Of a stretch of DNA of 32,914 nt, positions 17,257 to 25,079 are shown one piece after another. The stretch is from Bacteroidales bacterium (GTDB lineage: Bacteria; Bacteroidota; Bacteroidia; Bacteroidales; PUMT01), in NCBI GenBank assembly GCA_007132225.1, contig SLPB01000134.1:1-32914 (forward strand), written 5' to 3'. The translations under genes and the position numbers were made by a program. The notes under the pieces are model-generated. The model saw only the letters and a list, made by a program, of their open reading frames with translations. It had not been told where the DNA came from and searched no databases. Each line of letters begins with the position of its first letter. Positions within the stretch are counted from its first letter, which is position 1.

Positions 17257-17264
17257 CAAAGATA
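17257..17264 (-). promoter_or_regulatory. Candidate greA -7 box
   Basis: Minus-strand TATCTTTG matches TAnnTTTG. If used, transcription would begin right at the start of the stem-loop at 17250, giving greA a structured 5' end. No -33 TTTG is seen at the expected spacing. Confidence 0.4.
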
Positions 17265-17409
17265 AAAAATTAATACTTAATGTATATAAGATGAACATTA
17301 TCAAAAACATTCAAAATAAAATCTTGCATTGCTTTTAACAAATCTATGAATTCGACTAATAAAATAATTAAGGGGGTTATTTCATATCCGGATAACTAAA
17401 AATGAATTC

Positions 17410-17853
17410 CTAAAAAACTCGCCTATTTAATATCTCAGAATAAATGACTGCTTTTTTAAGGTCAAAGGGAATACCTCCTTCAGGGTCCACCATGCCAATT
17501 CCATATGCATCGGTCTTTACCTGGCCTTCAAATTGTGCAATAGGATTATTCTCTTTGGCCTCTTTCATTATTGCATCCGTATCAATCAGCATTTCCCGGG
17601 CTTCAGTATCGCTCATCCAGGGAGATTCCTGTTTGGAATCATAAGTTTTATGACTTGTAACCGTGGCTGGCTGGGATTCTGTCCTGTATTCCTTTTCTAA
17701 CTCTTCGTCCTCTTTAAACAATTCCGAAAAAGGATCTCCGGTCTGAGATGATTCTTCACTTCCAGGCTCAACCGGTTTTTTCTTTCGAAGACTCAAAACC
17801 AGAATAACGACAGTAATTAAAAGATATATAAAGCTTTCCAAAAATCCATCCAT
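17410..17853 (-). CDS. Unrecognised small membrane-anchored protein
   Basis: A 147-residue protein that I cannot assign to a named family. One N-terminal transmembrane helix (about 5-22) is followed by a basic stop-transfer RKKK, an acidic low-complexity linker (28-65) and a more ordered C-terminal part ending in FDLKKAVIYSEILNRRVF. That last pattern looks conserved rather than random and resembles the ends of other Bacteroidota hypothetical proteins. The topology predicted from charge puts most of the protein in the cytosol. It starts 28 bp after the 118-residue gene on the same strand, so the two are probably co-transcribed. Function unknown. Confidence 0.75.
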   Translation of the reverse strand: MDGFLESFIYLLITVVILVLSLRKKKPVEPGSEESSQTGDPFSELFKEDEELEKEYRTESQPATVTSHKTYDSKQESPWMSDTEAREMLIDTDAIMKEAKENNPIAQFEGQVKTDAYGIGMVDPEGGIPFDLKKAVIYSEILNRRVF

Positions 17854-17881
17854 GTTAACAAATTTTTATCAAAACCACCAT

Positions 17882-18238
17882 TTATAAAAAGGTCCGTTTC
17901 TTGATTATTTCCCACCACCTCTTATAAAAAGGCCCGTTTCTTGATTCCCTGAACCATCTTTTATAAAAAGGCCCTCTTCTTTCCCGGTACTGTCTCTGCC
18001 GTTCTCTTTCATTTTGCTTCATGCGCTCCTGTACTTCCGGAGATTGGCGGCTGATATGCTCCTTAATTAACTGCTCCCTTTCCTTCTCAAAATTTTTCCT
18101 GTCTCTTCTTTCCTGTTGCTTTTTCTTCTTTTCTGCCTGCCGCACCTCCCTTGAGGCACTTTGGGCAAATAATGACTCTGGGACAGAAAAAAACGATCCG
18201 GAAAGAACAATGATAAAAACGAGTGTCTTTAAGAGCAT
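17882..18238 (-). CDS. Unrecognised secreted, highly basic repeat protein
   Basis: A 118-residue protein with a signal peptide (about 1-25, cleavage after LFA). The mature part is a charged, likely helical region rich in K, R, E and Q (28-90), followed by two 13-residue repeats starting GPFYKRW at about 89 and 102. At DNA level a third repeat copy is present but shifted by one base, so the reading frame leaves it and stops within KRTFL. A one-base change would restore a third GPFYK unit ending at a stop just before the next gene. Function unknown; basic and secreted, it could bind cell wall or nucleic acid, but nothing proves this. Confidence 0.65.
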   Translation of the reverse strand: MLLKTLVFIIVLSGSFFSVPESLFAQSASREVRQAEKKKKQQERRDRKNFEKEREQLIKEHISRQSPEVQERMKQNERERQRQYRERRGPFYKRWFRESRNGPFYKRWWEIIKKRTFL

Positions 18239-18266
18239 TGGGTCTGATTTTAAAAATAACCTGCAA

Positions 18267-18300
18267 CAAAATTAATTGTAATATCGTTTAGATAAACAAA
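18267..18300 (-). promoter_or_regulatory. Candidate promoter of the two small minus-strand genes
   Basis: Minus-strand TAATTTTG (18274 to 18267) fits TAnnTTTG, and a TTTG (18300 to 18297) lies 22 bp upstream, 3 bp more than the ideal spacing. It sits about 30 bp before the 118-residue gene. Confidence 0.4.
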
Positions 18301-18343
18301 ACTCCGTGCAGGTTTTTAAAAATCCCGGTATATTTTAAAGCTA

Positions 18344-18778
18344 ATGATAATAAACAATTCAAAGTTAAAAATAATATTTGTCATTTCCTTGATTTTTATC
18401 ACATTTAATGGATGCGATGATTATGATGACTGGATCCCTAATGTACGGGTTGATCAAACAATCAGTCTTAACAGATTAGCCAATCTTGGACATTTACAGG
18501 CAGATATTTTGCCAGGAGGTGTTAACGGAATCATTATTTTCAGACTGGAAGAAGAAAAATTCCTTGCATATGACCGGACCTGTCCATATCAACCTTCGGA
18601 AAATTGTGCGGTGGAGATCGAAGAGGTTGAGCTTTTTGCAAAATGCCCGTGCTGCGAATCAATATTTGTTATTTCCGAGGGAGGATACCCCAGTGAAGGT
18701 CCTGCAGTCCAGAAAGGCAGGCCATTGAAGCAATACAGAACATCTGTTTCCAACAGACTTCTGCGCATTTATAACTGA
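18344..18778 (+). CDS. Rieske-like lipoprotein with cysteine-only ligand candidates
   Basis: A 144-residue protein with an N-terminal hydrophobic segment ending FNGC; Cys24 is the likely lipidated residue, although the lipobox is imperfect. The fold pattern of Rieske [2Fe-2S] domains is visible: DRTCPYQ at 77-83, where canonical proteins have CxH, and KCPCCESIF at 100-108, where they have CxxH followed by G-S. Both ligand histidines are absent. Cysteines are at 80, 88, 101, 103 and 104. GGYPSEGPAVQKGRPLKQY after the second motif matches the proline loop and GPA..PL ending of Rieske proteins. It may bind a cluster through cysteines only, bind another metal, or have lost the cluster. It precedes lplA on the same strand. 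Confidence 0.75.
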   Translation: MIINNSKLKIIFVISLIFITFNGCDDYDDWIPNVRVDQTISLNRLANLGHLQADILPGGVNGIIIFRLEEEKFLAYDRTCPYQPSENCAVEIEEVELFAKCPCCESIFVISEGGYPSEGPAVQKGRPLKQYRTSVSNRLLRIYN

Positions 18779-18809
18779 AACAACAGCTGAAGATCATTAT
18801 TGATTCCGG

Positions 18810-18840
18810 ATTCAACAGAAGAGAAAAGCTCCTGTTGAAT
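18810..18840. repeat. Inverted repeat between the Rieske-like gene and lplA
   Basis: ATTCAACAG (18810-18818) and CTGTTGAAT (18832-18840) are exact complements around a 13-nt loop that has its own GAG/CTC pairing. It is followed on the plus strand by an A run, not a T run, so it is not a canonical terminator for the upstream gene. It could be an operator or a leader structure of lplA. Confidence 0.45.
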
Positions 18841-18886
18841 AAAAAAAATAATGCATCTTTACATAAGACCACAGTCATCCCATATT

Positions 18887-19870
18887 ATGCTTTGTATTAC
18901 GAATTCAAAAACTGATCCTTATTTTAATCTGGCAACAGAAGAATACCTTCTAAAGAATTTTACGGCCGATTGCTTTATGCTATGGCAAAATGAAAATGCC
19001 ATAGTTGTAGGTAAACATCAGAATGCCCTGGCAGAAATAAACATGGATTATGTCAATAGTAAAAATATAGCTGTGGTACGTAGGATTTCAGGTGGCGGAA
19101 CAGTTTTTCATGATCTTGGCAATCTGAATTTCACTTTCATTAAGAATGGACATGAAGGACATCTGGTGGATTTTAAAAAATATACGCTCCCTATACTTGA
19201 AGTTCTGCAACAATTATCTGTAAACGCAAAATTCCAGGGGAAAAATGATCTTACCATTGATGGCAAAAAAATTTCGGGAAATGCTGAACATATTTACAAA
19301 AAAAGAGTGCTTCACCATGGCACACTGCTATTCTCATCAGTAATTGATGATCTTCAGCTTGCATTAAAAACAGATCCCCAAAAATATACGGACAAAGCTG
19401 TTAAAAGTATACGCAGCCGGGTTACCAACATAAAAGAACACCTCGGGGAGAATATGGATATAATGGAATTCCGTGATTTGATATTTCAGCACATAATGAA
19501 AATCTTTCCTCATTCGAAGGCATATGAGCTTTCACCTTATGACACAAAAAGCATTAATAAACTGCGGAAAGAAAAATATCTTACCTGGGAATGGAACTTT
19601 GGTTATTCTCCAAAATATGACTTCAAAAAATCATTTAATGTCAATGGTGAGCTTATTCAGGTATACCTTAATGTATCGGGTGGTATCATACAAATGGCAA
19701 GGATAGACGGTAATTTCTCCAATAAGGATGATCTCAGGAAGATACAAAAGATATTGACAGGCTCTAAACACGATAAATCTGTACTTCTGACAAAGCTCCG
19801 AAAAGCTCCATTATCAGATTATTTCCATAGTACCATAACTTCCGAAGAATTTATAAGAGGAATATTTTGA
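18887..19870 (+). CDS. lplA: Lipoate-protein ligase A
   Basis: A 327-residue cytosolic enzyme that activates lipoate with ATP and attaches it to lysines of 2-oxoacid dehydrogenase E2 and GcvH proteins. DPYFNLATEEYLL near the N-terminus, RRISGGGTVFHDLGNLNF at about 66-83 and the lysine-containing GKKISGNAEH at about 126-135 are the lipoyl-AMP-binding motifs. The C-terminal third is the accessory domain of long LplA forms. The ATG at 18887 is chosen because family members have the NLA.EE motif within 15 residues of the start; the frame is open to an ATG at 18851. Its presence suggests salvage of free lipoate; no lipA or lipB is in the window. Confidence 0.95.
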   Translation: MLCITNSKTDPYFNLATEEYLLKNFTADCFMLWQNENAIVVGKHQNALAEINMDYVNSKNIAVVRRISGGGTVFHDLGNLNFTFIKNGHEGHLVDFKKYTLPILEVLQQLSVNAKFQGKNDLTIDGKKISGNAEHIYKKRVLHHGTLLFSSVIDDLQLALKTDPQKYTDKAVKSIRSRVTNIKEHLGENMDIMEFRDLIFQHIMKIFPHSKAYELSPYDTKSINKLRKEKYLTWEWNFGYSPKYDFKKSFNVNGELIQVYLNVSGGIIQMARIDGNFSNKDDLRKIQKILTGSKHDKSVLLTKLRKAPLSDYFHSTITSEEFIRGIF

Positions 19871-19925
19871 AGATCCAGCAGTTAACCAGACCCGAATTAA
19901 TCTTCCAGTCCTGTATTTTAACAGA

Positions 19926-20936
19926 TTATCGTGACCCAAAAATTAACTCTTCATCTAAAAACCCGTCAGCTATAACTGTCATCCTTATGTTTTCGGGATG
20001 TACTGAAACCATTGAAGACAAGAGAATTGAAGGAACCATAACCGAGCCGTTATTAATAGAAAGCTGGGTATTCATAACAGGATTACCCTGTGCAAGTGAA
20101 ATAGCAGCAGAGGCGGATACAGTGGCAAGTGTTTCAATGTACTTATAGACTGTCATGGACTGTTGCCCGCTCACAATTCTGCGGCAGGCATCTACCTCCG
20201 CATCCTGTCCTGATAGCAGTACTTTACCGGAGAGATTATGCTTGTTTAGAGCCCGGAAAGCTCCATCAGCCAGATGATCGTTGGAAGCTACAATCGCATC
20301 GAGCCGGCCGGGGTTAGACTCCAGATAATTGTCAATAATACTGTATGCTTCTTCGCTACTCCAGTTATTTATATAATAATCAACCACTATGGATATCCTG
20401 TTGCTTTCCACATGAGGCTGAAGCACATTCATATGGCCCAGTCGCAGCTGGAGTGAATTATTATCACCAGAATCACCTCCAAGCAGAGCATAATAACCCT
20501 CCGGTTTGATCCTGGTAAGATACTCAGCCTGCATCTCTCCTACCCTCATGTTATCAAAGGAAATGTACAGGTCAAGTTCGCAATCATTCACTATACGGTC
20601 ATATGCAATTACACGGATTCCATAATCATGAGCCATGCATACAATTTCCGAAGCCCTTCTGCTATCAACCGGAACGATTACAAGAACATCAATATCCTTA
20701 TTGAATAACTCAAGAACCTGCTCAACCTGCTTAGCATGACTGTTTTCAGCCTTAGTCACAAATAATTTGGCACCGCTATTCCTGATACGGGAAGAAAAAT
20801 AATCAATATCCTTTTCCCATCTTTCCTGTGACGGGCCCAAACTGAATCCAATTTTAATTTCCTGTTCAATGCTGCATCCCGATATCAGGATGATACTAAA
20901 AAGCACTGCAAATGTCAGAATCAATTTTTTTTTCAT
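19926..20936 (-). CDS. Sugar-binding substrate-binding lipoprotein (XylF/RbsB type)
   Basis: A 336-residue periplasmic-binding-protein-like lipoprotein (Peripla_BP_4 fold). The signal peptide ends in LISGC with lipidated Cys21. The two-lobe pattern is clear: KIGFSLGPSQERW, then VLVIVPVDSR, IRVIAYDRIVND, DNMRVGEMQAEYL, YALLGGDSGDNN, DAIVASNDHLADGAFRAL and VLLSGQDAEVDACRRI, all characteristic of the xylose-binding branch. The ATG at 20936 starts a proper signal peptide; the open frame to 21002 adds 22 non-signal residues. No ABC ATPase or permease is nearby, so this is an orphan receptor. It may feed a remote transporter or a sensor kinase, which is inference. It is convergent with lplA over a 55-bp gap. 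Confidence 0.9.
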   Translation of the reverse strand: MKKKLILTFAVLFSIILISGCSIEQEIKIGFSLGPSQERWEKDIDYFSSRIRNSGAKLFVTKAENSHAKQVEQVLELFNKDIDVLVIVPVDSRRASEIVCMAHDYGIRVIAYDRIVNDCELDLYISFDNMRVGEMQAEYLTRIKPEGYYALLGGDSGDNNSLQLRLGHMNVLQPHVESNRISIVVDYYINNWSSEEAYSIIDNYLESNPGRLDAIVASNDHLADGAFRALNKHNLSGKVLLSGQDAEVDACRRIVSGQQSMTVYKYIETLATVSASAAISLAQGNPVMNTQLSINNGSVMVPSILLSSMVSVHPENIRMTVIADGFLDEELIFGSR

Positions 20937-21164
20937 AACGGTAAGGTTAAATGAAAAATCACTGTGATTAGTTGATAAGATGTATTTCTGTAAAACATGC
21001 AATGATTCTGCAAATTAGGCAATTTATAAAATCCCGTTCCTGCAGGATACCGGATCAGGGAGCCTTTATGATAGAGGAGTAAAAGAAGCCAGTATTCCCA
21101 TAATTTGACCTTAAAACAGCTAGCGGCTCTTTAACAGCCGGAAAAGAAGATGTTCCCGGAAGAA

Positions 21165-21183
21165 TATTTCCCAATGGGAAATA
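21165..21183. repeat. 9-bp-arm palindrome
   Basis: TATTTCCCA and TGGGAAATA flank a single central A. It lies 18 bp from a longer palindrome at 21201-21226, in the region upstream of the sugar-binding lipoprotein gene. Confidence 0.5.
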
Positions 21184-21200
21184 AACGTAAACAAGGTATA

Positions 21201-21226
21201 AAATTTTGGTATTAATACCAAAATTT
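21201..21226. promoter_or_regulatory. Perfect 26-bp palindrome
   Basis: AAATTTTGGTATT followed directly by its reverse complement. It is about 265 bp upstream of the sugar-binding lipoprotein gene and 100 bp downstream of the candidate small lipoprotein ORF. It could be an operator or a cruciform-forming site; there is no T tract for termination. Confidence 0.5.
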
Positions 21227-21330
21227 ATTATAAGATAAATTAAAAATGACTGGTCTTAATGATTGCTAAAAAGCTTTGCATAGCTAAATGAAAAGTCAAA
21301 TCAAAATTATACCGTCAGGGATATTACTGA

Positions 21331-21543
21331 TCATAAATATTCTGCGCAATTCTCTGTCTCACTGACTGATGCGTAAGCCGGACATGCGGGGTGCATATAG
21401 CAGGACTGCAAGATGAGGGGAGAAGAAATTATAACTGCAACAAAGATAATCCTGTATAGATAAGCCTTTGGGTGAGCCCATAGGATATGGCCTGAATCAT
21501 TATAACCGGGGAAACCCGGGTCGTTTTTTTTTGACGGTTTCAT
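21331..21543 (-). CDS. Possible small lipoprotein (uncertain)
   Basis: A 70-residue ORF starting with ATG. A hydrophobic stretch RIIFVAVIISSPLILQSC ends in a lipobox-like LQSC and is followed by a short tail with CPAY, a pattern I associate with tiny Bacteroidota lipoproteins. Against it, the 29 residues before the hydrophobic stretch are unusually long and polar for a signal peptide, and no clear promoter is seen. It could be a real gene or a chance ORF. Confidence 0.35.
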   Translation of the reverse strand: MKPSKKNDPGFPGYNDSGHILWAHPKAYLYRIIFVAVIISSPLILQSCYMHPACPAYASVSETENCAEYL

Positions 21544-21809
21544 GGAGATCTATCAGTAAAAAATTCAACTTAATTTAGTAAAAATAATACAAAATAAAAG
21601 TAAAAAATGATTTCCTGAATAAAGTTGATTTATATCATCATTATTCATAAATATTTTAACCCAGGATAGCAGCCAAGGGGGTATCAGTAAATATTTTTCG
21701 CTACTACTGCCGGGTTGTTGTATGATTTTTCTTAAATTGCGGCAAATCAATTCAACTATTTCTTTCAGGAACATTTGTATTCCAGATCTGTAAAAAACCC
21801 AATCAAAGT

Positions 21810-22421
21810 ATGGATGTTAAAGAGAGGATAACAAGAGTAGCTGCAGAGATGTTTTTCACTATGGGGATAAAGAGAGTTAAGATGGACACCATCGCCCAAA
21901 AGATTAATGTCTCTAAAAGAACAATTTACGACATCTTTCGCAATAAAGATTCTTTGATCAGGGCTACTATTGATCTCTCCCAGAAGGAACAGAATGATAT
22001 AAACAACAAAATAATCGATAATTCAGAAAATATTATAGATGCAGTACTAAGCCTGCTGCAAAACGGATCAGAGCTACTGGCCGGTATTGATCCGCAGTAC
22101 TATGCCGACCTTAAGCGCCTTTATCCTGATATCTGGAAAGAGAAAATAGAAAAAAGCAAAGAATACTCTTTCAGACTTATACTTGAGCTTCTGAAAAGAG
22201 GTAAAGACGAAGGGGTTTACCGCCAGGAAATAAATGAAGAGATCATTACTATTATCTTGACAGGCCAGCTTTATATGCTTTCAGACCAGAAACTATTTCC
22301 CGATAAGAAGTTCTCAATTGTAGAAGTGTACGAAAATATCATCATTAACATGACACGGGGAGTTGCAACAAAGAAAGGTTTGGAATTGCTTGAGAAACAT
22401 AACAAACCGTCATTACCCTGA
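21810..22421 (+). CDS. TetR/AcrR-family transcriptional regulator
   Basis: A 203-residue regulator. The N-terminal TetR helix-turn-helix is canonical: RITRVAAEMFFTMGIKRVKM then TIAQKINVSKRTIYDIFRNK at about 27-46. The C-terminal ligand-binding half is divergent, so the inducer is unknown. Family members bind palindromic operators and are released by small molecules. Downstream and convergent lie a decayed and an intact FtsX-type permease, so it could control an efflux-type system, but no regulated gene is directly divergent from it. The ATG matches the family start. Confidence 0.9.
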   Translation: MDVKERITRVAAEMFFTMGIKRVKMDTIAQKINVSKRTIYDIFRNKDSLIRATIDLSQKEQNDINNKIIDNSENIIDAVLSLLQNGSELLAGIDPQYYADLKRLYPDIWKEKIEKSKEYSFRLILELLKRGKDEGVYRQEINEEIITIILTGQLYMLSDQKLFPDKKFSIVEVYENIIINMTRGVATKKGLELLEKHNKPSLP

Positions 22422-22439
22422 TACTGCATGAAAACATTG

Positions 22440-22672
22440 CTATTCATAAAACACCATGCAACAGGCCAGGCAAGCAATGTGGAAATAACTGCCAAAAGGT
22501 TGATCTCTCTGGAAAGAAGCATCATTACAGAACTAATTGAAGCTCCCATGGCTTTGTCTATCCCAATCTCCTTTACAGGCTGTTCCGAAGTAAATCAAGC
22601 AGGTCCCAGCAGACCAAGACAGGCAATGAATAGGGAGAGAATCGCAAAGATTGAGAAAATCAGGCCTGTACG
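22440..22672 (-). pseudogene. C-terminal remnant of an FtsX-type ABC permease
   Basis: Translating the minus strand from 22672 gives RTGLIFSIFAILSLFIACLG, then LLGPA, a TGA stop (22597-22595), and in the same frame FTSEQPVKEIGIDKAMGAS and LLAWPVAWCFMN. This aligns well with the C-terminal FtsX core of the intact permease next to it (CLGLFGLASYMAEQ, KTREIGVRKVFGAG, MPVAWYFMD). A single C-to-G change (TCA to TGA) explains the stop. The N-terminal 600 or so residues are missing, and the reading runs out into the 3' end of the TetR gene, so this is a decayed partial copy. Confidence 0.8.
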
Positions 22673-22700
22673 GATACAACCGGTGCGGGAAACTGCAGGG

Positions 22701-25037
22701 TTATTCATAGCGGAGGGAGTCGGCTGGATTTGACAGGGCGGCCCTTACCGCCTGGTATGATACGGTGATAATTGCAATCCCAATGGCAGCAAGAGCAGCC
22801 AAAACATAAGAACTAATACTCTGGCCATCCCTGAATACAAAATTGTCAAGCCAGCGATCCATGAAGTACCACGCAACAGGCATACCAATAAATATTGCAA
22901 TAATCACCCATCTGGTAAACTCCTTTACCATAAGGACAATCACCTGGACTGTGCCGGCACCAAAAACTTTTCGCACCCCTATTTCCCGGGTTTTTTGCTC
23001 TGCCATGTAGGATGCCAGGCCAAACAATCCAAGGCAGGATATAACAACTGCCAGAACCGAAAACCAGGTAAATAAACGACTCATTCGCTGCTCTGCCCGG
23101 TACATCATGTCAAACTGCTGGTCAAAAAACTGGTAATTAACCGGCTCGTCCATGCAGATGCTGCTCCATGTTTTTTCGATTTTCTCCATGGTAACGGGTA
23201 TTGATGAGGGGTGGAGCCTGATATGTATATTGGATGCATCGGGCGGACTTAAACGTATGACCAGTGGACTTATGTTATGTTTGAGATTCCGGAAATGGAA
23301 GTTTTCGACAACCCCGATAATTTCACCATCTCTTCCCCACATGTTAAAAGGCTTGCCGATAATATCATCACCTCCGATAAAGTTTGCTGCTTCCTGGTTA
23401 ATAATATACGCGGCAGAATCGGACGCATATTCACGGGAAAAAGCCCGGCCGGATACCATTTCCATGGCAAAGGTTTCAGTAAAATCAAAATCTGCATGTA
23501 AAAAATTAAACAGAATTCGCTCATCAGGATCTTTACCCTCCCAGTCAATTCCGTAGGTAGAATTACCAATCCGTGAAGGGAGATCATTAGAGGCAGTCAC
23601 AAGCTCAACACCGGGAACAGCCTTTAACTCCTGCATAAGTAAATCCCGGTTTCCGCTTGTATTAGCAGAGGTAAGCAGGGTGACAATATTTTCTTTTTGA
23701 AATCCCAGGTGCTTGTTATGAATATAATCCATCTGGTTTTTTATTACCAGTGTACTTATAATCAGGGCAACGGAGAGTGAGAACTGAAATACTACAAGTG
23801 CTCTTCTGAAGCCCTTGGATCCGATTTTTTGCCTACCCTTAAGTACGTTAACAGGCTTGAAGGATGACAGGAAAACAGCCGGATAACTGCCTGAAATAAC
23901 CCCGGTAAACAGGGCGATAAACATTAATCCCCCAATCATTGGAAGCGATAAGATCCTTACCGATAATTCTTTCCCCGCCAGTTCATTAAACCAAGGCATC
24001 AGTAATTCGACCAGGACAAGGGATATAAAAAGGGCAATAATTGAAAGTAAAACAGATTCGCCAAGAAATTGTGAGGCGATCTGGGACCTTTTTCCCCCTG
24101 CTACTTTTCGTAACCCGACCTCTTTGGATCTGCGCACCGATCTTGCTGTAGAAAGGTTCATAAAGTTAATACAGGCAATAAGCAGGACAATCAAAGCAAC
24201 CGCTGTAAAGATCCGGATGTTATGTATTGCTCCCGTTCCCCAGATGTTATAAAGATAAGATTTTGACAATGGCTCAAGATAAAGGGTTGTCTGCTCCTGG
24301 TGCTCGGTTATATAGTCCTTGATTTTGGCTTCTGTTTCCCGGTAATCAGCATCCGGATCAATCTCTATATACGTATAAAAAGAATTGCTGTTCCAGTTGC
24401 TGCCATTAGGTCCCCAGAAACGGTTTATATTTGTTTCAAACCTGATTATAAAATCAAAATTAAAATGAGTTCCGTGTGGCTCTTCAATAACTCCGGTAAT
24501 AGTATACTCATAATCATTATTAACAGTAATGGTCTGCCCTAAAGGATCTTCATCCCCAAAATATTTTTCTGCCATCCTGGTGGTAATTACCATATCATCG
24601 GGTCCTTCCAAAGATTCTGAAGCACTTCCTGAAACGAAGGAAAAGGTGAACATCCCGAATGCCCGGGGGTCGGCAAAATAACCACCGGATTCATGAAAAA
24701 GTTTATCGCCCTGGCTGAAAACCAGCTGTTGCCATACCGGTGTGAACCTTGCCACATTGATAAATTCAGGATAATCTTCTTGCAGGGCCGGAGCAAGAGG
24801 ACCGGGAGTATTATATACCAGCATCGGATCCTGGCCTGCATATTCCTGCTTCTCATAAACCCTGTATAACCCGGGAAGTTTTTCATGGAACCTGTCAATA
24901 TTCAACTCATCCATAACCCATAGAAAAATAAGTATGGATGATGCCATTCCCACTGCCAGTCCGCTGATATTAAGCAATGAAAAGCCCCATTGCCTGATAA
25001 AGTTCCGAACTGCGATCTTTATATAGTTTCTAAGCAT
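22701..25037 (-). CDS. FtsX/MacB-type ABC transporter permease
   Basis: A 778-residue inner-membrane protein of the long Bacteroidota permease type. The N-terminal transmembrane helix (about 18-41) is followed by a MacB-like periplasmic domain (50-265), a first FtsX core (275-400, with NFMNLSTARSVRRSKEVGLR), a second helix and periplasmic domain (about 411-650), and a second FtsX core with CLGLFGLASYMAEQKTREIG. It ends LSNPADSLRYE, a typical terminus. Such permeases work with a separate ATPase in mechanotransmission-type export of lipoproteins, peptides or drugs. No ATPase gene is in the window, so the partner is elsewhere. A truncated relative lies directly downstream. A TATTTTTG box is 34 bp upstream of the ATG. 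Confidence 0.92.
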   Translation of the reverse strand: MLRNYIKIAVRNFIRQWGFSLLNISGLAVGMASSILIFLWVMDELNIDRFHEKLPGLYRVYEKQEYAGQDPMLVYNTPGPLAPALQEDYPEFINVARFTPVWQQLVFSQGDKLFHESGGYFADPRAFGMFTFSFVSGSASESLEGPDDMVITTRMAEKYFGDEDPLGQTITVNNDYEYTITGVIEEPHGTHFNFDFIIRFETNINRFWGPNGSNWNSNSFYTYIEIDPDADYRETEAKIKDYITEHQEQTTLYLEPLSKSYLYNIWGTGAIHNIRIFTAVALIVLLIACINFMNLSTARSVRRSKEVGLRKVAGGKRSQIASQFLGESVLLSIIALFISLVLVELLMPWFNELAGKELSVRILSLPMIGGLMFIALFTGVISGSYPAVFLSSFKPVNVLKGRQKIGSKGFRRALVVFQFSLSVALIISTLVIKNQMDYIHNKHLGFQKENIVTLLTSANTSGNRDLLMQELKAVPGVELVTASNDLPSRIGNSTYGIDWEGKDPDERILFNFLHADFDFTETFAMEMVSGRAFSREYASDSAAYIINQEAANFIGGDDIIGKPFNMWGRDGEIIGVVENFHFRNLKHNISPLVIRLSPPDASNIHIRLHPSSIPVTMEKIEKTWSSICMDEPVNYQFFDQQFDMMYRAEQRMSRLFTWFSVLAVVISCLGLFGLASYMAEQKTREIGVRKVFGAGTVQVIVLMVKEFTRWVIIAIFIGMPVAWYFMDRWLDNFVFRDGQSISSYVLAALAAIGIAIITVSYQAVRAALSNPADSLRYE

Positions 25038-25071
25038 AATGATGACTATTTAAATTTATATGCCGGCAGGG

Positions 25072-25079
25072 CAAAAATA
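25072..25079 (-). promoter_or_regulatory. Candidate -7 box for the FtsX permease
   Basis: Minus-strand TATTTTTG fits TAnnTTTG, 34 bp before the ATG. The -33 TTTG is not found at the standard spacing. Confidence 0.35.

Larger units (their letters stand above)
21003..21809. other. 807-bp spacer with inverted repeats and a possible small lipoprotein gene
   Basis: This is the longest gene-poor stretch. It has inverted repeats at 21124-21140 (CGGCT/AGCCG), 21165-21183 and 21201-21226, and a candidate small ORF at 21331-21543. I see no tRNA, transposase or CRISPR. Confidence 0.6.

Noticed and set aside
18810-18840. Rho-independent terminator of the Rieske-like gene
   Set aside because: The stem is followed by an A run instead of a T run on the coding strand, so it is kept only as an inverted repeat.
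19867-20148. Plus-strand ORF starting at the lplA stop codon
   Set aside because: Antisense to the conserved end of the sugar-binding lipoprotein; no motif of its own.
21565-21774. 69-codon minus-strand ORF before the TetR gene
   Set aside because: Low-complexity hydrophobic and basic translation, no signal peptide, promoter or motif.
22271-22549. Minus-strand ORF of 92 codons opposite the TetR 3' end
   Set aside because: Its first 45 residues belong to the permease remnant (called as a pseudogene); the rest is antisense to the regulator, so it is not an intact gene.
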